In this document: piece after piece, positions 24,804-31,464 of the stretch
How positions within the stretch are numbered: position 1 is the stretch's first letter
How the letters are laid out: each line of letters begins with the position of its first letter
Assembly: GCF_001429505.1 (NCBI RefSeq)
Contig: NZ_LMJW01000022.1
Span: 783,496-847,495, forward strand
Direction: 5' to 3'
Length of the DNA: 64,000 nucleotides
From: Allobosea sp. Root483D1
GTDB lineage: Bacteria; Pseudomonadota; Alphaproteobacteria; Rhizobiales; Beijerinckiaceae
Position numbers and translations under genes: made by a program
The notes under the pieces: generated by a model
The model's database searches: none
Seen by the model: the letters and a program-made list of their open reading frames with translations, nothing else
What the model was told of the DNA's origin: nothing

Positions 24804-25565
24804 TCAGAACTCCCCGCCATTGATCAGGACGGATTGGCCGGTGATGCCGCGGCTCTGGGCGTCGCAGAGATTGAGGACGGCGGCCGCGACTTCCTCCGGC
24901 GTGATCAGCCGGTGCTGCGGATTGTCCTTGGTCAGCTCCGCCAGCGCCTCTTCGCGGCTCTTACCGGTCTTGGCCGCGATCGTGGTCAGGCTGCCGGCGA
25001 CCATGTCGGTATCGGTATAGCCGGGGCAGACGGCATTGACGGTGACGCCGCTGCGCGCGGTCTCCAGCGCCAGCGAGCGCACGAGGCCGACCACCGCATG
25101 CTTGGCCGCGACATAGGCCGAAACGTAAGCATAGCCGCGATGCCCCGCCGTCGAGGCGATTGCGATCAGCCGGCCGGAGCCGCGCTGGGTCATGGCGGGC
25201 AGCGCGGGCCGGAAGCAGTTCACCGCACCGATAAGGTTGATCTCGACCATGCGCCGGAACAGCTCGGCATCGCTGCGCTGAAAGCTGGTGCTCTCGGCCG
25301 CGCCGGCATTGGCAACGACGATGTCGAAAGGCTGTCCCGCCGCGAGCCCGGCCATCACCTCGCGCACCGCCGCCTCGTCGGTGACATCGACGGAGTGGGC
25401 GGCATCCGCAGCACCATCGAGCACAGCCTGTTGCAGGATGTCGTCATTGCGGCCGATGATCGAGACGCGGGCGCCGGCCTGGCGCAGAGCGAAAGCGATG
25501 GCGCGGCCGATGCCGCGTCCGCCGCCGCTCACCAGGGCATGCTGTCCCGCCAGAGCCGATGCCAT
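24804..25565 (-). CDS. SDR-family dehydrogenase (3-hydroxyacyl-CoA dehydrogenase-like)
   Basis: Short-chain dehydrogenase/reductase with the dinucleotide motif SGGGRGIGRA, NAG (VANAGAAES), catalytic Ser in IASTAGHRG and the YVAAK catalytic Tyr-Lys, then the PGYTDTDM segment. It would oxidise a hydroxyacyl-CoA in the ring-breakdown route. The ATG at 25565 has GAGGGAG eight bases upstream; a GTG at 25574 is less well placed. It is the first gene of the leftward operon, and an operator-like palindrome ends 29-44 bp upstream of its start. Confidence 0.87.
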   Translation of the reverse strand: MASALAGQHALVSGGGRGIGRAIAFALRQAGARVSIIGRNDDILQQAVLDGAADAAHSVDVTDEAAVREVMAGLAAGQPFDIVVANAGAAESTSFQRSDAELFRRMVEINLIGAVNCFRPALPAMTQRGSGRLIAIASTAGHRGYAYVSAYVAAKHAVVGLVRSLALETARSGVTVNAVCPGYTDTDMVAGSLTTIAAKTGKSREEALAELTKDNPQHRLITPEEVAAAVLNLCDAQSRGITGQSVLINGGEF

Positions 25566-25593
25566 GCCGTTCACTCCCTCTTGGGGTCAATAT

Positions 25594-25609
25594 ATTTTAG
25601 GTCTGAAAC
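25594..25609. promoter_or_regulatory. Operator-like site O1 before the SDR gene
   Basis: ATTTTAGGTCTGAAAC matches the site at 25754 in 13 of 16 positions and is an imperfect palindrome. It is 29-44 bp upstream of the SDR start codon, where a promoter or its start site would be. A MarR gene lies in the same operon. Confidence 0.5.
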
Positions 25610-25753
25610 ATTTTGCAAGAGGGACGGCGAGAGATGAGGAATGAATATGAAAAATGCCTATTTAACAGCACTTTATATGGCATTCGAGTTGAGGTCAGAT
25701 GTAATCTCAGGCGCGGCGGGTGCGGCTTTCAGATCGAGGCTTGAGCCAAAATT

Positions 25754-25769
25754 ATTTTAGGTTTAAAAT
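25754..25769. promoter_or_regulatory. Operator-like site O2 before the bifunctional monooxygenase gene
   Basis: ATTTTAGGTTTAAAAT has perfect 6-bp arms (ATTTTA/TAAAAT) around GGTT and begins exactly 160 bp from site O1. It ends 25 bp before the start codon of the divergent gene. The region between the two sites is AT-rich and also has AATGCC/GGCATT arms at 25653-25658 and 25679-25684. Confidence 0.55.
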
Positions 25770-25794
25770 GATTTTATCAGCCAAGGAGAGCGTC

Positions 25795-28158
25795 ATGCGC
25801 ATTGCGGTGGTGGGCGGCGGGCCGGCAGGTCTCTATTACGCGCTGCTGATGAAGCGGGACTGGCCTGAGCTCGACGTCACCGTCTTCGAGCGCAACCGCC
25901 CCGACGACACCTTCGGCTTCGGCGTCGTCTTCTCCGACCAGACGCTCGACCTGTTCAAGGCGGCCGACCTTCCGAGCTACGAGGCGATCGTCCGCAGCTT
26001 CGCCTATTGGGACGATATCGAGATTCACTTCAAAGGTACGGTGCGCCGCGTGCCCGGCAACGGCTTCTGCGGCTGCTCGCGCCGGACGCTGCTGATGCTG
26101 CTGCAGGAGCGGGCGCGCCAGGTCGGCGTCAAGCTCGTCTTCTCGCAGGAGATCGAGGACGTCGCGGTGCTGAAGCGCGACTACGACCTCGTCGTCGCCG
26201 CCGACGGCATCAACAGCCGCATTCGCGAGGGCGATCGCGAGCGCTTCGCGCCCGAGGTCGACCTCAGGCCGAACCGCTTCGTATGGATGGGCTCGACCCG
26301 GCCCTTCGACGCCTTCACCTTCTTCTTCAAGCAGACGCAGCACGGCGTCTTCATCGCCCATTGCTACCAGTACGAGCCGGGGCAATCGACCTGGGTGCTG
26401 GAAACGGACCCTGAGACCTTCGCCCGCGCCGGGCTGGAAGGCATGGACGAGGCCGGCACGGCCGCCTTGCTCGAGCAGGTCTTCGCCGAGGAATTGCAGG
26501 GCCACCGGCTGATCGCCAACCGCTCGCTCTGGCGGCAATTCCCGATGATCCGTTGCAGCAACTGGGTGGTCGACAATGTCGTGCTGCTCGGCGACGCCAA
26601 GGCGACGGCGCATTTCTCGATCGGCTCCGGCACCAAGCTCGCCATGGAGGATTCGATCGCGCTGCACCGCGCCTTCCAGCGTGCCGGGCTCGACGTCAAG
26701 GCGGCGCTCGCCGCCTTCGAGACCGGTCGGCGCGAGGAAGTCGAGAAGACCCAGCATGCCGCCGACGTCTCGCTGGTCTGGTTCGAACAGCTCAATCGCT
26801 TCTGGGATTTCGAGCCGCTGCGCTTCGCCTTCGGCCTGATGACCCGCTCCAAGGCGATCACCTACGACAATCTCGCTCTGCGCGCGCCCGAGTTCGTCGC
26901 AGCGATCGACAAGGTGGTCGCCGACGATCTCGGCGCCGACCAGGCCACGCGTCGCGACGGCACGCCGGTGCCGCCAGCGTTCCAGCCTTTCCGTCTCCGT
27001 GAGATGAAGGTGGCGAACCGCTTCGTCGTCTCGCCGATGTGCCAGTATTCGGCGCAAGAGGGGCTGCCGGGCGACTGGCACCTGATGCACTATGGTGCGC
27101 GCGCCGTCGGCGGGGCAGGGCTCGTCTTCACCGAGATGACCTGCGTCTCGGCCGATGCCCGCATCACCCCTGGCTGCACGGGCCTCTACACCGACGCGCA
27201 GGAAGCGGCCTGGAGGCGCATCGTCGACTTCGTCCACGGCAATTCGGCTGCGAAGCTCTGCCTGCAGCTCGGCCATGCCGGGCGCAAGGGTGCGAGCAAG
27301 CTGATGTGGGACGGGATGGACCGCCCGCTCGCGGAAGGTGCCTGGCCGATCGTCTCGGCCTCGCCCTTGCCGTACTATCCCGAGAGTCAGGTTCCGCGTG
27401 AGCTGACACGCGCCGATATGGACCGGATCACGGCCGATTTCGTCGCGGCGGCCGAGCGTGGCCTGCGCATTGGCTTCGACATGCTCGAGCTGCACTGCGC
27501 CCATGGCTATCTGCTGGCGAGCTTCCTCTCGCCGCTGACCAACCAGCGCACGGACGCCTATGGCGGCGCGCTCGAAAATCGCCTGCGCTATCCGCTCGAA
27601 GTCTTTGCCGCACTTCGCGAAATCTGGCCAGCCGACAAGCCGATGTCGGTACGCATTTCGGCGACCGACTGGCAGGATGGAGGCATCAGCCCGGACGAGT
27701 CGGTCGCGATCTCGGAAGCGTTTGCCGAAGCTGGCTGCGACCTCGTCGACGTCTCGACCGGGCAGACCACGCCGCGGGCCCGGCCGCTCTATGGCCGCAT
27801 GTTCCAGACCCCGTTCTCCGACCGCATCCGTAACGAGGCCGGCATCGCAACCATGTGCGTCGGCGCCATCACTACGGCCGACCAGGCCAACACGATCGTC
27901 GCCGCCGGCCGCGCCGATCTCGTCGCGCTCGGCCGTCCACATCTGGCCGACCCGTCCTTCGTGCTCAGGGCAGCAGCCTGGTATGGCGCGGATGTCGCGC
28001 AGCCGGTGCAGTACCAGCCCGGCAAGGACCAGCTGATGCGCAACACGCCGCGCGAGCGGGAGGAACTGGAGACCCTCAAGCTCAAGGCCAAGCCGAGCCG
28101 GCATGGCAGCGCGCCGGCTGATGCGATGACCATTCCGGCGGCGCGGGCGGCAGAGTAG
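25795..28158 (+). CDS. Bifunctional FAD monooxygenase / NADH:flavin reductase, 2-aminobenzoyl-CoA monooxygenase/reductase type
   Basis: The 787-residue protein fuses two flavoenzymes. Residues 1-390 are a PHBH-type monooxygenase with GGGPAG at 7-12, VVAADGINSRIR and LLGDAKATAHFSIG. Residues about 400-745 are an Old Yellow Enzyme-type reductase with NRFVVSPMCQYSA, LQLGHAGRKG, LHCAHGYL and VALGRPHLADP. This architecture is known for 2-aminobenzoyl-CoA monooxygenase/reductase, which hydroxylates and then reduces the ring, and for salicylyl-CoA 5-hydroxylases. The CoA ligase and beta-oxidation-like genes opposite favour the aminobenzoate role. The ATG at 25795 has AAGGAGAG six bases upstream. It is divergent from the rest of the pathway and shares its control region. 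Confidence 0.88.
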   Translation: MRIAVVGGGPAGLYYALLMKRDWPELDVTVFERNRPDDTFGFGVVFSDQTLDLFKAADLPSYEAIVRSFAYWDDIEIHFKGTVRRVPGNGFCGCSRRTLLMLLQERARQVGVKLVFSQEIEDVAVLKRDYDLVVAADGINSRIREGDRERFAPEVDLRPNRFVWMGSTRPFDAFTFFFKQTQHGVFIAHCYQYEPGQSTWVLETDPETFARAGLEGMDEAGTAALLEQVFAEELQGHRLIANRSLWRQFPMIRCSNWVVDNVVLLGDAKATAHFSIGSGTKLAMEDSIALHRAFQRAGLDVKAALAAFETGRREEVEKTQHAADVSLVWFEQLNRFWDFEPLRFAFGLMTRSKAITYDNLALRAPEFVAAIDKVVADDLGADQATRRDGTPVPPAFQPFRLREMKVANRFVVSPMCQYSAQEGLPGDWHLMHYGARAVGGAGLVFTEMTCVSADARITPGCTGLYTDAQEAAWRRIVDFVHGNSAAKLCLQLGHAGRKGASKLMWDGMDRPLAEGAWPIVSASPLPYYPESQVPRELTRADMDRITADFVAAAERGLRIGFDMLELHCAHGYLLASFLSPLTNQRTDAYGGALENRLRYPLEVFAALREIWPADKPMSVRISATDWQDGGISPDESVAISEAFAEAGCDLVDVSTGQTTPRARPLYGRMFQTPFSDRIRNEAGIATMCVGAITTADQANTIVAAGRADLVALGRPHLADPSFVLRAAAWYGADVAQPVQYQPGKDQLMRNTPREREELETLKLKAKPSRHGSAPADAMTIPAARAAE

Positions 28159-28182
28159 CCGGAACTTCCTCATGCAGTGGCG

Positions 28183-28210
28183 GGTTGATCGAGGAATTCC
28201 TCGATCAACC
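28183..28210. other. Perfect 28-bp palindrome between the monooxygenase/reductase gene and a small exported-protein gene
   Basis: The arms GGTTGATCGAGGAA and TTCCTCGATCAACC abut with no spacer. It starts 25 bases after one stop codon and ends 11 bases before the next start, directly before the GGAG ribosome-binding site. There is no T-run. It may work as an RNA hairpin over the ribosome-binding site, a 3' end stabiliser or a dimeric-protein operator. Confidence 0.6.
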
Positions 28211-28221
28211 GGAGATTCGCC

Positions 28222-28533
28222 ATGACTGCCAGGACGACGATGCTTGCCCTGCTGACGACGGTCGCACTGACCACCGCCGCCATGGCGCAGACACCTCAAA
28301 CCACGAAACAGCCCGACAATTCCGGCGTCGGCCCAACCACAACGCATCCGAGCCAGGTCGACAAGGGCCAGAACATGATCCTGCCTTCGGCCGGACAGGC
28401 CGGTCAATCGGCAGCGCCGACCATGGTCTACGACTGCAAGAACAAGCCGCAGGATTGCACCACGCCGCCGGCTCCGGGCGACAAGAGCAGCATGCCGAAG
28501 CAATCGGAGACGCCGGCGACGCCAGCTCCCTAG
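28222..28533 (+). CDS. Small exported Pro/Thr/Gln-rich protein, unknown function
   Basis: A 103-residue protein with a signal peptide (MTARTTMLALLTTVALTTAA, cut near AMAQ), then a disordered Thr/Pro/Ser/Gln-rich chain with one cysteine pair (YDCKNKPQDC). GGAG precedes the ATG by 8 bases. It lies 63 bp after the monooxygenase/reductase stop. I do not recognise a family; small exported proteins of this make-up are common in the order. Confidence 0.65.
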   Translation: MTARTTMLALLTTVALTTAAMAQTPQTTKQPDNSGVGPTTTHPSQVDKGQNMILPSAGQAGQSAAPTMVYDCKNKPQDCTTPPAPGDKSSMPKQSETPATPAP

Positions 28534-28552
28534 AAGTGAGAGAGCGAGCGGT

Positions 28553-28568
28553 ATTGCAAAATTGCAAT
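28553..28568. promoter_or_regulatory. Operator-like palindrome upstream of the VOC dioxygenase-like gene
   Basis: ATTGCAAAATTGCAAT has perfect 7-bp arms (ATTGCAA/TTGCAAT) around AA. It lies 110 bp before the start at 28678 in a locally AT-rich stretch. Sites of this form are typical of MarR/OhrR-type repressors, which often control quinone- or peroxide-related dioxygenase genes. No such regulator is adjacent. Confidence 0.45.
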
Positions 28569-28677
28569 TCATGATTGGATCGGCGTTGTCTTTATGGCAT
28601 CGTCGCAACGACTATCTTCCTGGGCAACCGATCCTGCAGCGTCTTTCGATAAGACGCACAACCAAGGGGCCCAGATC

Positions 28678-29628
28678 ATGCAACTCACCGGCGTCCACCA
28701 CGTCACCGCCATCACCGCCCAGGCAGCCCAGAACCGGCGCTTCTATGTCGAGACGCTCGGCCTGCGCCTGGTCAAGAAGACGGTGAACCAGGACGACACC
28801 TCCGCCTATCACCTGTTCTATGCCGACGGCGCCGGCTCGCCCGGGACCGACCTGACCTTCTTCGACTGGCCGACGTCTCCCGCTCGGCGCGGGACAAACT
28901 CGATCACTCGCACCTCCCTCAGGGTCGCCAGCGAAGCTTCGCTCGACTTCTGGCGCGAGCGGCTGACGGCGGCGGGTGTCAAGGTCTCCGATACGCGCCT
29001 GCTCAACGGCCGCGCCATCATTGATTTCGAGGATCCGGAAGGCCAGCGCCTGACGCTTATCGTCGATGGCGGCGAAATCCCCTTCGTCGCCTGGGAGAAG
29101 AGCCCGGTTCCGGCCGAGCACCAGATCCGCGGCCTTGGGCCCGTGACGATCTCGGTGCCGCAGATCGAGCGGACCGAGCTCGTCCTGACCAAGCTGCTCG
29201 GGCTGGAGCGCATCGCGGACTATCGCGACGCGGCCCACGCCACCGGCGACATCCATGTCTTCCGGATCGGCGAGGGCGGCCCGGCAGCCGAGCTCAACGT
29301 CGCGGTCGAGCCCGGTCTGGCTCCGGCCCGCGAAGGCGCTGGCGGCGTCCACCATCTGGCGCTGCGTACGCCGAGCTTCGGCGAATACGACGCCTGGGCC
29401 GAGCGGCTGCGTGAATCCGGCTACCCGAACAGCGGGCCGGTCGATCGCTTCTATTTCCGCTCGCTCTATCTGCGCGAGCCGAACGGGGTGCTGATCGAGA
29501 TCGCCAGCGACGGACCGGGTTTCGCCGCCGACGAGCCCTTCGAGACGATGGGCGAGGGGCTCGCGCTGCCGCCCTTCCTCGAGCCGAAGCGCGCAGCGAT
29601 CGAGGCGGGCCTGAAGCCTCTGGCCTGA
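28678..29628 (+). CDS. VOC-superfamily ring-cleaving dioxygenase-like protein
   Basis: A 316-residue protein made of two vicinal-oxygen-chelate modules. The first starts MQLTGVHHVTAIT (metal-ligand type His at 7 or 8) and the second has GGVHHLALRT and SLYLREPNGVLIEIASDGPGF, giving the His and Glu expected for a metal centre. It resembles the MhqO/LinE-like group often annotated as ring-cleaving dioxygenases acting on hydroquinone-type compounds. The ATG at 28678 follows AAGGGG. The gene seems to stand alone, with a palindrome upstream and a terminator-like hairpin downstream. The real substrate is unknown. Confidence 0.82.
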   Translation: MQLTGVHHVTAITAQAAQNRRFYVETLGLRLVKKTVNQDDTSAYHLFYADGAGSPGTDLTFFDWPTSPARRGTNSITRTSLRVASEASLDFWRERLTAAGVKVSDTRLLNGRAIIDFEDPEGQRLTLIVDGGEIPFVAWEKSPVPAEHQIRGLGPVTISVPQIERTELVLTKLLGLERIADYRDAAHATGDIHVFRIGEGGPAAELNVAVEPGLAPAREGAGGVHHLALRTPSFGEYDAWAERLRESGYPNSGPVDRFYFRSLYLREPNGVLIEIASDGPGFAADEPFETMGEGLALPPFLEPKRAAIEAGLKPLA

Positions 29629-29649
29629 CGAAGTCCGCCCCCTCAAAAA

Positions 29650-29686
29650 GCGCTGCGGCCACCTCGGCCGCGGCGCGAACGGCTTT
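29650..29686 (+). terminator. Putative Rho-independent terminator after the VOC gene
   Basis: GCGCTGCGGCC (29650-29660) and GGCCGCGGCGC (29666-29676) form an 11-bp stem with one U-G pair and a 5-base loop. CTTTT follows at 29682-29686. It begins 22 bases after the stop codon. Confidence 0.5.
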
Positions 29687-29875
29687 TCCGTAAAACTGTT
29701 TCGATTCATCGGGAATTAACCAGGTTCGCGCTCAATGCGAGGACGAGGTTGGGGCTTCCCGAGACTGACGAACAGGCCGGTACGGTCTGCCTGGCGCGCG
29801 ATCGAGGGCGCTGGCGAGACGAGTAGGGCGCTGCGCCTCAGCGGGATGCCTGCATGGTGTCCCGAGGCGTTGCGT

Positions 29876-31000
29876 ATGCGTAGCTCGAACAAGTTCGCCG
29901 GCTATTCCTATAGTCTGAAGCGCCGGCGCGGCAGCCCCTTCATCCGCCTTGGCGTCCTCGTGGCCGTCGCCGGTAGCGCGATGGCAGGCGTGTCGGTCTG
30001 GTCGAACAGGCAGGCCGAGCATGCGGCGCCTTCGCCGATGCAGAGGCAGGCACAGGCGCATCCGGCCTCTGCCCACAGCCCGACCCCGCTGCTCCGTCCC
30101 GGCTATGTCGTCGGCTATGTCGCACAATCGCTCGCCGAGAGCGCGCCGTTGTCGGGGCGCTTCCAGTCGGCGACGTCGGCCCCGCAAGTGGCCATGATCG
30201 ATCCTGAAACCACCGGCTCGATCGCGCCGTCCGAGCCGGTCGCTCCGAGCGTGGCGACGACTACGATCGCTATCCAGCCGGCGACCGAGCCGCCGCGCAT
30301 CGCCCTGACCGCGCCCCGTCCCGTCCCGCGCCCGTCCGACCTGAAGCTGCCGACGCCGCCCGAGCCGCGCGTCGCGACACGCGCGACCTCGCGCCAGGGC
30401 AAGGACGTGGCCACCAAGGCCGAGGCCACCGCTGACAACCGCTCCTTCTTCGAGAAGCTCTTCGGCGTGAATGCCAATGCGCCGCAGGCCACCGGCGAGC
30501 GTCTCGCCTATGCCGCGCCGCAGGACGACATCACCCAGCGCGGCGGCCGCGGCAGTGGCCTCACCGTTGCCCCGGCCCCCATGCCGGCGCCGATGGCCTC
30601 GACGACACCGGCCGCCAGCGGCAAAACCGCGGTCTACGACATCAGCGCGCGCGTGGTTCATCTGCCCAATGGCGAGCGGCTGGAGGCCAATTCCGGCTTC
30701 GGCGAGATGATGAACGACCTCCGCTTCGTCCATGTCCGGATGAAGGGTCCGACGCCGCCGCATGTCTATAATCTCACCGAGCGCGAGGCGCTGTTCCACG
30801 GCGTCCGCGCCATCCGCATGCACCCGGTCGGCGGCGCCGGCAAGATCTTCGGCCGCACCGGCCTGCTGTTGCACACCTACCTGCTTGGCCCGCGCGGCGA
30901 TTCCAATGGCTGTGTCTCGGTCAAGGACTATGACCGTTTCCTGCAGGCATTCCTGCGCGGCGAGATCAAGCAGCTCGTGGTCGTGGCCGGGCGGAGCTGA
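29876..31000 (+). CDS. Membrane-anchored DUF2778 protein (Tlde1-like L,D-transpeptidase fold)
   Basis: The 374-residue protein has a basic N-terminus, a membrane helix near 23-43 (FIRLGVLVAVAGSAMAGVSV), about 190 disordered Pro/Ala/Thr-rich residues, and a C-terminal DUF2778 domain from about residue 255 (YDISARVVHLPNGERLEAN, then LHTYLLGPRG with H333 and SNGCVS with C346). This His...SxGC layout is that of L,D-transpeptidase-like peptidoglycan enzymes and of T6SS effector Tlde1. Many Hyphomicrobiales carry several chromosomal DUF2778 proteins, so a housekeeping wall role is as likely. Start at 29876 is chosen by homology-like N-terminus; its ribosome-binding site is weak and upstream starts exist. 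Confidence 0.8.
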   Translation: MRSSNKFAGYSYSLKRRRGSPFIRLGVLVAVAGSAMAGVSVWSNRQAEHAAPSPMQRQAQAHPASAHSPTPLLRPGYVVGYVAQSLAESAPLSGRFQSATSAPQVAMIDPETTGSIAPSEPVAPSVATTTIAIQPATEPPRIALTAPRPVPRPSDLKLPTPPEPRVATRATSRQGKDVATKAEATADNRSFFEKLFGVNANAPQATGERLAYAAPQDDITQRGGRGSGLTVAPAPMPAPMASTTPAASGKTAVYDISARVVHLPNGERLEANSGFGEMMNDLRFVHVRMKGPTPPHVYNLTEREALFHGVRAIRMHPVGGAGKIFGRTGLLLHTYLLGPRGDSNGCVSVKDYDRFLQAFLRGEIKQLVVVAGRS

Positions 31001-31049
31001 GCGCTCGGCAAGCCTTGCGCCATAGGCGCCCGGCGGGTCTGATCTGCGG

Positions 31050-31319
31050 ATGATGGCTCATCTTGCGACGCGCCTGCTCGCACTCACGGCATTGGTGCTC
31101 CCACTGGCGGTGGCCGGCCCGGCCGCCGCCGAAGTGCGTCTCGGCAACAATGTCCGCATTGGCGGGCATGATGCCTCGAACCAGCGCTTCGACCGCAGGA
31201 ACCGCGGCGTCTATCACATCCATGAAGGCCGGCCGCGCAATCCGGGCTGCAGCTGGCGCTCGGATGGAAGGGGCGGGCGGGTCAAGACCTGCCACCTTCA
31301 GCGTATCAGGCGGCACTGA
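31050..31319 (+). CDS. Small exported protein, unknown function
   Basis: An 89-residue protein with a signal peptide (LATRLLALTALVLPLAVAG, cut near AAAE) and a basic, aromatic mature part: VRLGNNVRIGGHDASN, RGVYHIHEGRPRNPGCSW and VKTCHLQRIRRH, with two cysteines that may form a disulfide. Two adjacent ATGs (31050, 31053) are possible. It follows the DUF2778 gene by 49 bp on the same strand. No known family recognised. Confidence 0.65.
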   Translation: MMAHLATRLLALTALVLPLAVAGPAAAEVRLGNNVRIGGHDASNQRFDRRNRGVYHIHEGRPRNPGCSWRSDGRGGRVKTCHLQRIRRH

Positions 31320-31380
31320 CAGGAGGGGCCGCGTGAAGCTCGCTTCAGCCGCTAGTCGGCACGGCGGTTTGACCTGGAGC

Positions 31381-31428
31381 AGGGGTCTACTCACCCGTCA
31401 TGGCGCTCGCAACGACGGGTGAGCCCCT
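31381..31428. terminator. Hairpin between convergent genes, possible bidirectional terminator
   Basis: CTCACCCGTC (31390-31399) and GACGGGTGAG (31414-31423) are perfect arms, extended by AGGGG (31381-31385) and CCCCT (31424-31428). It lies between the rightward small exported gene and the leftward chemoreceptor gene. No T-run is present, so its terminator role is uncertain; it may also be a decayed intergenic repeat. Confidence 0.4.
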
Positions 31429-31464
31429 GGCCTGTGCGCCGCGGGCTCGGGGCTTCGGCCTCTC

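Noticed and set aside
25777..28608. Long leftward frame of about 940 codons opposite the bifunctional monooxygenase gene
   Set aside because: The sense strand encodes two well-conserved flavoenzyme domains over the same stretch; the antisense product shows no domain.
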